Below, piece by piece: positions 43,395 through 51,206 of a stretch of 64,000 nucleotides of DNA. Origin of the DNA: Pseudomonadota bacterium (lineage in GTDB: Bacteria > Pseudomonadota > Alphaproteobacteria > Caulobacterales > Caulobacteraceae); NCBI GenBank assembly GCA_023386645.1, contig JAEWJI010000026.1, positions 52,121 through 116,120 of the forward strand, read 5' to 3'. The notes under the pieces were generated by a model. That model saw only the letters and a program-made list of their open reading frames with translations. It did not search any database and was not told where the DNA came from. The translations under genes and the position numbers were made by a program. Position 1 is the first letter of the stretch. Each line of letters opens with the position of its first letter.

Positions 43395-44262
43395 GCAAAC
43401 GATTTACCGCAACGCGAGCCCCCGCACTACACGTCCGGAAAGCGCTTTCCGTACGCGCCGTTGGGACCTCGTGGCCTACGCCGCCGCCGTCCTTATGGCG
43501 CCCGTGACCTTGGCCTCTCCAGCAGGCGCGCAGACGCCCGTCGGCATGGTCGAGCAGCCCTGCCTGCCGCCGCTGCCACCGGCTTCTCCTGTACAGACTG
43601 AAGCCGAAATCGCCGCGCGGCGCGAGGCCATGGCCGAACGGCGGCGGCTGGACTGGGGCGGCCTGTGTCGTCACCGCGCGGCCAACGCCGCCCTGGAGGG
43701 CCATGCGGTGGACGCCGTCTTCCTGGGCGACTCCATCACCGAGTTCTGGGAGGCCGCGTCGTCGGACCTGTTCCAGGGCTCCGTGGTCAATCGCGGCATC
43801 GGAGCCCAGACCTCGCCCCAGCTTCTATTGCGTTTCCAGCAGGACGTAATCGGGCTGCATCCGCGCGTGGTGCACTTGATGATCGGCACGAACGATGTCG
43901 CCGGCAATACGGGGCCCAGTCGCCCGGAAGACTTCAAGAACAATGTCCGATCCATGGTCGAACTGGCCCAGGCCCACGGGATCGCGGTCGTCATCGGCGC
44001 CATTCCGCCGGTGGCCGTATTTTCGTGGCGACCGGAACTGAAGCCGGCCGCTCGCATCGCCGAACTCAACGCCTGGCTGGAGGACTACGCGCGGACGCGC
44101 GGCGCCGTCTTCGTCGACTACCACGCGGCGATGCGCGGCCCCGACGGCGAGATGCGATCCGAGTTCACTTCCGACGGCGTGCATCCCGACGCTGAGGGCT
44201 ATGCGGTGATGACGCCCATGGCTCTGGCGGCGCTCGCGACGGCCAAGGCATCCGCCGACTAA
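43393..44262 (+). CDS. Secreted SGNH/GDSL hydrolase
   Basis: A protein of 289 residues if begun at ATG 43393. The SGNH blocks are clear: VFLGDSITEFW (Ser nucleophile), NRGIGAQTS (Gly), MIGTNDVAG (Asn), and DGVHPDAEGY (Asp-x-x-His). This is typical of extracellular esterases acting on acylated carbohydrates. A signal peptide core (LVAYAAAVLMAPVTLASPAGAQ) follows RTRRWD. That basic stretch is why I prefer ATG 43393; GTG 43471 would remove it but would place the start after the palindrome at 43437. With ATG 43393 the gene starts inside the lacI start codon (CATG). It may remove acyl groups from sugars before uptake. Confidence 0.8.
   Translation: MQTIYRNASPRTTRPESAFRTRRWDLVAYAAAVLMAPVTLASPAGAQTPVGMVEQPCLPPLPPASPVQTEAEIAARREAMAERRRLDWGGLCRHRAANAALEGHAVDAVFLGDSITEFWEAASSDLFQGSVVNRGIGAQTSPQLLLRFQQDVIGLHPRVVHLMIGTNDVAGNTGPSRPEDFKNNVRSMVELAQAHGIAVVIGAIPPVAVFSWRPELKPAARIAELNAWLEDYARTRGAVFVDYHAAMRGPDGEMRSEFTSDGVHPDAEGYAVMTPMALAALATAKASAD
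43395..43406. promoter_or_regulatory. Degenerate LacI-type operator at the regulator gene
   Basis: GCAAACGATTTA starts one base upstream of the lacI ATG (minus strand). The left ten bases equal operator 1; the final two differ. It may serve weak autoregulation. Confidence 0.4.
43437..43450. promoter_or_regulatory. 14-base palindrome GGAAAGCGCTTTCC
   Basis: A perfect palindrome in the style of LacI-family operators, within or just before the SGNH hydrolase gene. It differs from both other palindromes in the window but shares the AGCGCT centre with the sites at 45916 and 53811. Confidence 0.45.
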
Positions 44263-44272
44263 CGCTCCTGTT

Positions 44273-44297
44273 GGGAGGGGCGAGGCACGCCCCTCCC
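44273..44297. terminator. Bidirectional hairpin terminator
   Basis: GGGAGGGGCG (44273-44282) and CGCCCCTCCC (44288-44297) make a perfect 10-bp stem with a 5-base loop, placed between the convergent SGNH and ceramidase-fold genes. A T-run is weak, but the position and stem strength fit. Confidence 0.6.
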
Positions 44298-44304
44298 GAT
44301 CTGG

Positions 44305-45687
44305 TCAGTAGGTGAGGGGAGGGACCAAGCTGAGGATGCCCTCCACGATCGCGTCCTCGGCGCAGCCGGGCTTCAGACGGGTGTTCAGGACCGCGAAGGT
44401 CTCGTGCCCATAGGCCGCGTCGCTGGGCATGTAGCCGACGTAGCCGTTGGCGCGGGTCAGCAGCATCGTTCGGGTGAAGGGAGACTTGGTCCTCAGCCGC
44501 GAGCCGATGTCGGCATAGGGCGCCCCGTTCACCGAGCCGATGGCCACGTCCCCTATCAGCGCCAGGCCGTAGCGCACGACCACCGGGTCGCCGTCCCGAT
44601 AGGTCCCGGTGACGCCGCCTCGGCCCTGGTTGGTCCGCACCCGTCCCGGACATGTCGTCTCGCCCCGCGCCATGTGGATGGACGCTTCGGATACGCCGTC
44701 CGGCGCGTCCCGTATGACCCTCAGAACCTCTTCTCCCAGCATGAGGCCGAGAGCCGCGTTGACCTGTTTCTGCTGTTCCATCAGGCGCGCGACACGGGGG
44801 TTGGACCGGTCCAGTCCGGTCCCTCCGGGAGGCGGCATCGCGATGCGGATGTCCTCTCCCCGCGCCGCGTATTCTTCGATCCGCAGATCGCGGAGTTCGA
44901 ATGTCTGATTGAAGAAAATCGGGTTCTGGTCGCCGTGGGCCCCCAGGGCGAAGGCGGCGACGAAACCGTCGCCCGTCGCCTCCTCGATATAACGCGAGGC
45001 GGCCCCCGAGACGTCTCCGCTGACCAGGTCCAACATGCCAGTCACGACATTGAAGACGCCGTAGTTGAAATAGGCCGCGACGGGCGTCCCTTGCAGGTCG
45101 GTGAAGCTCAGCACCCCGACCTCCTTGTCGGAGGCGCCGTCATAGTCAGGCCCTTCCCACCAGCGTCGGGTCTCCGGGTCGATCCGGTCGCGCTGGACGT
45201 TGATCCAGGACCGGCCCTCGCCGTAGCTCATGCGAGCCGGGATCCGCCGTGCCTGGGCCGCCGCGACCGCTTCCACGATCTGACCCTCGATCCGGGCCAT
45301 GACGGGCGACGATCCGTCGGGCGACCCCGGCCCCCCAGTCGGAACGCTGTGCGTTCCCGTTCCCGCGATCAGCTGGCGGTCCCTAGGAATGCCCGTCGTG
45401 CGTTCGATCTCTGCGCTGACCCGCGCGAAGCTGGCGTCGGTCAGGCTGATGACATCCACGGTCACCAGCGCCATCTGCACATCGCCATTGTCGACAACGA
45501 TGGCTCGGGCGAAAACCGGGTCGAGCACGCCGAGATAGTGGACGGGCAGCACATCCGAGGCTGGGGTGATATCGACCTTGGCCGCGCCCACTCGAAGCGG
45601 ACCCATCTCTTTCGCCTTAGCCGGTGCGTGGAGAGCTGAGATCGTCAAACCAACAGCTACAGCAAGACCCAGGAACGCCTTCGGCAC
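44305..45687 (-). CDS. Secreted neutral/alkaline ceramidase-fold protein, paralogue 2
   Basis: A protein of 460 residues with signal peptide (LAVAVGLTISALHAPAKA). It is a diverged copy of the protein at 40954-42354: LRVGAAKVDITPASD, AGTGTHSVPTG, TRRWWEGPDYDGASDKEV, TCPGRVRTNQGRGG and TRLKPGCAEDAIVEG all have close counterparts there. The nucleophile segment is ALGAHGDQNPIFF, again without Ser. GTG 45687 has GGAGGAAG upstream, and a perfect operator GCAATCGATTGC lies directly before it, so it belongs to the LacI regulon. A role other than ceramide hydrolysis is likely. Confidence 0.8.
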   Translation of the reverse strand: MPKAFLGLAVAVGLTISALHAPAKAKEMGPLRVGAAKVDITPASDVLPVHYLGVLDPVFARAIVVDNGDVQMALVTVDVISLTDASFARVSAEIERTTGIPRDRQLIAGTGTHSVPTGGPGSPDGSSPVMARIEGQIVEAVAAAQARRIPARMSYGEGRSWINVQRDRIDPETRRWWEGPDYDGASDKEVGVLSFTDLQGTPVAAYFNYGVFNVVTGMLDLVSGDVSGAASRYIEEATGDGFVAAFALGAHGDQNPIFFNQTFELRDLRIEEYAARGEDIRIAMPPPGGTGLDRSNPRVARLMEQQKQVNAALGLMLGEEVLRVIRDAPDGVSEASIHMARGETTCPGRVRTNQGRGGVTGTYRDGDPVVVRYGLALIGDVAIGSVNGAPYADIGSRLRTKSPFTRTMLLTRANGYVGYMPSDAAYGHETFAVLNTRLKPGCAEDAIVEGILSLVPPLTY

Positions 45688-45697
45688 CGCTTCCTCC

Positions 45698-45709
45698 GCA
45701 ATCGATTGC
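45698..45709. promoter_or_regulatory. LacI-type operator 4 (sucrose regulon), perfect palindrome
   Basis: GCAATCGATTGC, fully self-complementary, immediately upstream of the ribosome site of the ceramidase-fold gene at 44305-45687. Confidence 0.65.
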
Positions 45710-45915
45710 AGAGGACTTTAGGGGGAGGATGTGCGGTTCCGCAAGGGTCGGGTTTGGGCCTGCCATCGCTCACACGCCACGCAAAGCGCCGGGGGCCGCC
45801 CGGCAATAAGTTTTTGGGGCAGCGCGTCTCTGCCGGAATCCTTCGCCAACGCGGTGTCGACGCTGACCGAGGCAGTTCGTTGACCCTCATTAGGGGCCAT
45901 GTTAGCGTCCCATAA

Positions 45916-45929
45916 TGACAGCGCTGTCA
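45916..45929. promoter_or_regulatory. Operator of the beta-glucan regulon, copy 1
   Basis: TGACAGCGCTGTCA, a perfect 14-base palindrome 40 bases before the TonB receptor start. TTGACC at 45880-45885 could be the -35 box (17 bases before a weak TAGCGT), which would place the operator at the transcription start. The same 14 bases recur at 53811. Confidence 0.65.
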
Positions 45930-45969
45930 GCGCGGTCCAACAACTACATTGCTTCCTGGGGAGGACGGC

Positions 45970-48906
45970 GTGAACACCATCAAAGAGAACCGCGGCGAAG
46001 CCGTGCGCCGCGCCAACCTGTGCCTTACGGGCGCTTCGTTGTTCGTCTTGGCGGCGGCCATGCTTCCCGCCGCCGCCCTCGCCCAGACCGCGCAGGAACC
46101 CGAGGCCGCCGAAGTCGACGAAGTCGTTGTGACCGGCATTCGCGGCAGTCTGCAATCGGCCCAGGCGATCAAGGAAAACGCGGACCAGATCGTCGACTCC
46201 ATCACCGCCTCCGATATCGGAGCGCTGCCTGACCGCAGCGTGACCGAGGCGGTGCAGCGCATCCCTGGCGTGACCATCGACCGGCTTCAGGCGCGCGAGG
46301 ACCCGGACCGCTTTTCGGCGGAGGGCAGCGGCGTCCAGGTTCGCGGCCTGACCCAGGTCCGTCAGGAACTGAATGGCCGGGACACTCTTGGCGCCCTAGA
46401 TGGCCGCGCCCTCGGTTTCGAGGATGTTCCGGCCGAGCTGATGGCGGGGGTCGACGTATACAAGAACCCGTCGGCCGAACTGATCGAGGGCGGTCTGGGC
46501 GGAACCGTCAACCTGCGCACCCGCATGCCGTTCGAATCGAACGGTCGGCTGATCGCGGGATCGATCAGCGCCAACTTCTCCGACCACGCGGAACAGTGGA
46601 AGCCGCAGGGCTCGGTCCTGTTCAGCGAGCGTTTCGAAACCGGCTCCGGCGAGTTCGGCATCCTGGCCAACCTGGCCTATTCGGAACTGGCGAGCCGGTC
46701 GGACGGCATCCAGGTTTCGCCGTATCGTGCTCGACGCCTGGCGGACGACGCTCTGTGCGCCGGCTTGCAGAATCCGAACGGCGACCCCTACGCCTGTGGT
46801 CAGGACTGGATCGACCAGTCCTATCTGGGCCTAACCGCCGATCAGACGCTGTACGTGCCCGAGGGCGTGTCGTGGCGACGTCTGGATTCCGAGCGGGAGC
46901 GGCTGGGCGGCGCCCTCGCGCTGCAATGGCGGCCGAACGACAAGACCGAGGTCTTCCTCCAGTACCTGCGCTCGGAATTCGATACCCGCTGGGACAATTA
47001 CGAGGCCATTCCCCAGGTCGACGCCAACAACAACTTCGTCATCCCGGCCTCGGGCACGCAGTTCGCCTTCGACGATGACGGCTATTTCCAGACGGGATCC
47101 CTGCGTCAGATCAGCTACTGGCGCGGCAGCCAGCCCGTGTCCGGCGAGCTTGGCACCCAGTATCGAATGGCGGCTCGTCACCAGGAGCGCGAGGAGTCCA
47201 GCAACGACCTGTCGGTTGGCGTCCGGTATTATCCGTCCGACCGTCTCGCGGTGAGCGCGGACCTGCAGTACATCAAGTCCGCCAGCGCCGGCTGGGATTT
47301 CACTATCTTCAACTCGGCCTATGTTCCCGAGGTGACGATCGACCTCAGCGGCGGCCGCCCGGTGGCCAGCCTCGGGCCGACGTCCTTCGCCAGCGATCCC
47401 GCCAACTACTTCTGGCACGCGGCGATGGATCACATCGACGACAACGAGGCGGAGCAGCTTTCGGGACGGGTCGATGTGGCCTGGGAGGCGGAGCACCCCG
47501 TCCTCCGCTCGGTCCGTTTCGGAGCCCGGTTTACCGACCGGGACGTGACGAACAACTACACCCAGTACAACTGGCGGGCGTTGAGTGCGCCCTGGAACGA
47601 ACCGTTCCTCTGGATGGACCAGGTCCTGCCGCAGTACGCGATGGTCTACGGCTTCGACAACTTCTTCCGCGGCGACGTCCAGGCGCCGACGGTGGTGATG
47701 CCGGATATCGAGCTGGCCCGGGGATATCTGCGCAACTCGGACCTGATCGAGAATATCGGCGGCAACGCCCAGTGGAGCCCGCGCGGCTTCGATGCCGAGA
47801 CCCTGTCCACCCAGAGCGAGCAGACGCTAGCCGGCTATGCGGTGGCGAGGTTCGGCTGGGCGGACGCCCCGGTCCCGATCGAGGGCAACATCGGCCTGCG
47901 GGTGGTGCGCACGGAGAACACGGCCCGCGGCTCCGGCTTCCTGCCGGACCTGAGCACCTATCCCGGCCTGCCGGCGGCTGACCGAGCGTTTGGTACGGGG
48001 GCCGCCTTCGATGTCTCGGGCGGCCAGTCCTACACCGACGTGCTGCCCAGCTTGAACCTGAAGTTCCAGCTGACGGACTCGCTCATCGCCCGGTTCGCGG
48101 CGTCCAAGGCGATCACCCGGCCGAGCTTCAATCAGATGTTCCCGTTCGTGAACCTGAACACCTCGGTGAACCCGCAGGGCACCGTGGTCGAAGGCTGGGG
48201 CGGCGCGGCTCGCGGCAACCCCGAGCTGAAGCCAATGCGCGCCGATCAGTTCGACGTGGCGCTGGAATGGTATCCGTCGTCCACCCACTCGCTCTACATC
48301 ACGGCCTTCCGCAAGGAAATCGAGGACTTCTTCACCACCGGCGTCCACACCCGCACCTTCGAGGGCCGGAACTTCCTGGTAAGCGGCCCGACCAACGGCG
48401 ACGAAGGGACGATCCAGGGCTTCGAGGTCGGCTATCAGCAGTTCTACGACTTCCTGCCGGGCTGGCTGGGCGGTCTCGGGCTGCAGGCGAACTTCACCTA
48501 CATCGACAGTGAAGGGTCCACGAGCCAGAACTACATCAGCGAGTGGGACGCCGCCGAGGTTATCCAGGGCTTGCCGCTCGAAGGTCTGTCCGAGAAGGCC
48601 TGGAACATCATCGGCCTTTACCAACGCGGTCCGATCCAGGCGCGTCTGGCCTACAACTGGCGCGGCAAGTACCTGCTGACCAATCGCGACGTCTCCGACG
48701 TGCGACTGCCGATGTGGCAGGACGACTACGGCCAGCTGGACGGCTCGGTGATCGTGCAACTGCGCGACGGAGTGAGCCTGGCGTTCGAAGGAAACAACCT
48801 GGCCAACAGCGAGAACCGTCAGCTGATGGGCAGCGAGGTTTTGAGGACGCGCTCGTGGTGGGTCTATGACCGTCGCTTCGCGGTGACCCTCCGCGCCTCC
48901 TTCTAA
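45970..48906 (+). CDS. TonB-dependent receptor of the beta-glucan locus
   Basis: An outer-membrane receptor of 978 residues. Signal peptide ends at AALAQ, the TonB box is DEVVVTGIRGSLQSA, and the plug reads GALPDRSVTEAVQRIPGV, ending in GGLGGTVNLRTR. The last residue is Phe (TLRASF). It belongs to the large Caulobacter/Xanthomonas TonB class. GTG 45970 is preceded by GGGGAGGA. It is followed 37 bases later by a GH5 gene, so the substrate is probably a beta-glucan oligosaccharide. Its operator matches the one before the GH3 gene. Confidence 0.9.
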   Translation: MNTIKENRGEAVRRANLCLTGASLFVLAAAMLPAAALAQTAQEPEAAEVDEVVVTGIRGSLQSAQAIKENADQIVDSITASDIGALPDRSVTEAVQRIPGVTIDRLQAREDPDRFSAEGSGVQVRGLTQVRQELNGRDTLGALDGRALGFEDVPAELMAGVDVYKNPSAELIEGGLGGTVNLRTRMPFESNGRLIAGSISANFSDHAEQWKPQGSVLFSERFETGSGEFGILANLAYSELASRSDGIQVSPYRARRLADDALCAGLQNPNGDPYACGQDWIDQSYLGLTADQTLYVPEGVSWRRLDSERERLGGALALQWRPNDKTEVFLQYLRSEFDTRWDNYEAIPQVDANNNFVIPASGTQFAFDDDGYFQTGSLRQISYWRGSQPVSGELGTQYRMAARHQEREESSNDLSVGVRYYPSDRLAVSADLQYIKSASAGWDFTIFNSAYVPEVTIDLSGGRPVASLGPTSFASDPANYFWHAAMDHIDDNEAEQLSGRVDVAWEAEHPVLRSVRFGARFTDRDVTNNYTQYNWRALSAPWNEPFLWMDQVLPQYAMVYGFDNFFRGDVQAPTVVMPDIELARGYLRNSDLIENIGGNAQWSPRGFDAETLSTQSEQTLAGYAVARFGWADAPVPIEGNIGLRVVRTENTARGSGFLPDLSTYPGLPAADRAFGTGAAFDVSGGQSYTDVLPSLNLKFQLTDSLIARFAASKAITRPSFNQMFPFVNLNTSVNPQGTVVEGWGGAARGNPELKPMRADQFDVALEWYPSSTHSLYITAFRKEIEDFFTTGVHTRTFEGRNFLVSGPTNGDEGTIQGFEVGYQQFYDFLPGWLGGLGLQANFTYIDSEGSTSQNYISEWDAAEVIQGLPLEGLSEKAWNIIGLYQRGPIQARLAYNWRGKYLLTNRDVSDVRLPMWQDDYGQLDGSVIVQLRDGVSLAFEGNNLANSENRQLMGSEVLRTRSWWVYDRRFAVTLRASF

Positions 48907-48943
48907 GGCGCGGACGGCCGGCCGGACGAGGCAGGACACGCCC

Positions 48944-49906
48944 ATGAAACGACTGCTCGCACTCGCCCTCGTATTGCTGACGCCGGGCGCCGTCCTCGCC
49001 GAGACTCCAGTCGAACGTCACGGCCAACTGCGGCTGGAGGGAACGCGGCTGGTCGACCAGCACGGCGAGCCCGTCACTTTGCGCGGAATGTCCCTGTTCT
49101 GGAGCCAGTGGGCGCCGCAGTACTATAACGCCGACGCCGTGCGCTGGCTGAAGGACGACTGGTCAGTGACCGTGGTGCGGGCCGCGATCGCCGTTCACCA
49201 TGGCGGCTATCTGGACGATCCCGAGCGCGAAATGGCCAAGGCGGAGGCGGTGATCGAGGCCGCTATCGCCGAAGGTCTGTACGTCATCGTCGACTGGCAC
49301 GCCCACGAACCGGAGCCGGAAGCCGCCGCGGCCTTCTTCGCTCGCATCGCCGAGAAGTACGGCGACACGCCGAACGTCCTCTACGAGACCTATAACGAGC
49401 CGCTGAACACCCATGCCTGGGGCGATGTGGTCCGGCCTTACCACATGGCGGTCATCCCCCGGATCCGGGAGCATGATCCCGACAACCTGATCATCGCCGG
49501 CACGCCCAGCTGGTCGCAGGATGTGGACGTCGCGGCGGCCGATCCCCTGCCTTTCGACAACGTGGCCTACACCCTCCACTTCTACGCCGGCACCCATCGG
49601 CAGGAGCTGCGCGACAAGGCGATAAAGGCGATCGAGGCGGGAGCGGCCCTGTTCGTCACCGAATGGGGCACGAGCGAAGCCACGGGCGATGGGATCCTCG
49701 ACCGGGACGAGACGGCGCTCTGGTGGGACTTCATGGAGACGCACGGCATCAGCAGTCTGAACTGGTCGATCACCGACAAGGACGAGACCTCCGCCGCGCT
49801 ACGACCCGGCGCGGCCGGGGCAGGGGGCTGGGACGACGCGGCGATCAGCCCCTCGGGCCACTTCGTGCGTAGCTGGCTGAGACGAACGAACTCGCCGGCC
49901 GACTGA
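48944..49906 (+). CDS. Secreted GH5 endoglucanase-like hydrolase
   Basis: A protein of 320 residues with signal peptide (LLALALVLLTPGAVLA). The retaining GH5 catalytic pair is present: acid/base Glu152 in YETYNEP and nucleophile Glu240 in FVTEWGTSEA. LRGMSLFWSQW, NYGWD-like positions replaced by VIVDWHAHEPE, and YTLHFYAGTHR also fit GH5 subfamily 2 cellulases. It should cut internal beta-1,4-glucan links outside the cell or in the periplasm, giving oligosaccharides for the receptor upstream and the GH3 enzyme. Confidence 0.9.
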   Translation: MKRLLALALVLLTPGAVLAETPVERHGQLRLEGTRLVDQHGEPVTLRGMSLFWSQWAPQYYNADAVRWLKDDWSVTVVRAAIAVHHGGYLDDPEREMAKAEAVIEAAIAEGLYVIVDWHAHEPEPEAAAAFFARIAEKYGDTPNVLYETYNEPLNTHAWGDVVRPYHMAVIPRIREHDPDNLIIAGTPSWSQDVDVAAADPLPFDNVAYTLHFYAGTHRQELRDKAIKAIEAGAALFVTEWGTSEATGDGILDRDETALWWDFMETHGISSLNWSITDKDETSAALRPGAAGAGGWDDAAISPSGHFVRSWLRRTNSPAD

Positions 49907-49915
49907 CGCCGTCTG

Positions 49916-51160
49916 TCAGCGCACGCGGCGGATGCCAGTCACCGCCAGCGCCCCCAGGAAGGCGAAGATCGACGAGGCGGCGTAGACCCAACGGAAGTCT
50001 CCTCCCGAGAGCGACAGGAGGCCCAGCCCGAGCAGAGGGGCGAACACCTGCGGCGTCGTGATCGCTAGGTTCATGAGCCCCAGGTCTCGACCGGCCGCCT
50101 CCCGGTCGGGCAGGACTTCAGCCACCAGCGCGGTGTCGACGGTCGAGTAGAGGCCCAGTCCCACTCCGAAAAGCAACTGTGCGAGCAACGGCCCCGGCCA
50201 GGCCGGCGCGGCGGCCAGAAGCGCGGCTCCACCCGCCATAGCCAGCCCGCCGGCGGTTACGAAGAGGCGTCGGCGGCGCAGTCGATCCGAAAGGATGCCG
50301 CCAAGGAAGCCGGCGGCCAGCGAAATCGCCGTGCTGACGCCCAGCAGGCCGCCCAGCACCGCCTCCGGGCGCATCCCCGCGAGAGGGCCCATCCACGCAG
50401 TCTCCTGCAGGTAGAAGAGCAGGTAGACCACGTTGAAGGTGATTGTCACCTGGACCAGCAGGCGGGAGGCGAAGGCCATCAGGAAGTCGCGGTCGGTGAG
50501 GGCCGTGAACGACGGCAGGCCCCAGGGGAGGTCGGCCCGCGCTCGTCGTGGTTCTCGCAGACGTAGCGCGAAGGGCAGGACCAGGATCGGGACCGCCATG
50601 GCCACCATGAGAAAGCGCAAGTCCAGGCGGGTCAGCGCCACTGCCAGGACGCCCGCGGTGAACAGACCGGCGCCCGGCAGGGCCAGGCCGGCCAGCGCCG
50701 CCGCCGACCCCTTCTGGCGATTGGGGACGAGATCGGGCAGCACCGCGTTCAACGGTCCGAACATCACATTGACCGCGGCCTGAAAGACGAGGACGGCGGC
50801 GAGCAACTGAAGCGGGGTGCTGGCGGCGAAGACCAGCGCATGGGCGCCGACGACCCCCACGGCTCCGCCGACGATCCATGGCCGACGGCGGCCGAACCGT
50901 CCGCGCGTGGCGTCGCTGAGGGCGCCGGCCGCGAGATTGGTCACCGCCGCGACCACCGCCCCCCAGAGCATGACCTGACTGAGCAGGATCGCCTTGCTGG
51001 CTGGCTCGATCTGCTCCGCTTTCAGCGGCAGGAGCAGGTTGAGCATGGGGACGAAGGCGATGAAGGCGCCCAGGTGAGCAAGGGCGAACAGCCCCAGGAA
51101 CGGTCGGCCCAACAGCGCCGCCGTAGCTTCTTTCGGCTGATTCTTGCTGGGCTCCGTCAT
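49916..51160 (-). CDS. MFS sugar transporter (GPH-like)
   Basis: A protein of 414 residues with 12 predicted helices. The loop-2 motif LSDATRGRFGRRRPWIVGG is typical of sugar transporters related to the GPH and plant sucrose groups, and a second DRLRRRR motif lies in the C-half. It follows the GH3 gene on the same strand by 46 bases and so is probably cotranscribed. It likely takes up glucose or short beta-glucans made in the periplasm. The stop is nine bases from the stop of the convergent GH5 gene. Confidence 0.85.
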   Translation of the reverse strand: MTEPSKNQPKEATAALLGRPFLGLFALAHLGAFIAFVPMLNLLLPLKAEQIEPASKAILLSQVMLWGAVVAAVTNLAAGALSDATRGRFGRRRPWIVGGAVGVVGAHALVFAASTPLQLLAAVLVFQAAVNVMFGPLNAVLPDLVPNRQKGSAAALAGLALPGAGLFTAGVLAVALTRLDLRFLMVAMAVPILVLPFALRLREPRRARADLPWGLPSFTALTDRDFLMAFASRLLVQVTITFNVVYLLFYLQETAWMGPLAGMRPEAVLGGLLGVSTAISLAAGFLGGILSDRLRRRRLFVTAGGLAMAGGAALLAAAPAWPGPLLAQLLFGVGLGLYSTVDTALVAEVLPDREAAGRDLGLMNLAITTPQVFAPLLGLGLLSLSGGDFRWVYAASSIFAFLGALAVTGIRRVR

Positions 51161-51206
51161 CGTCGGAGCTTTCCGGGCCCGACTCTTCGACGCAAGCGCC
51201 AGGCGC

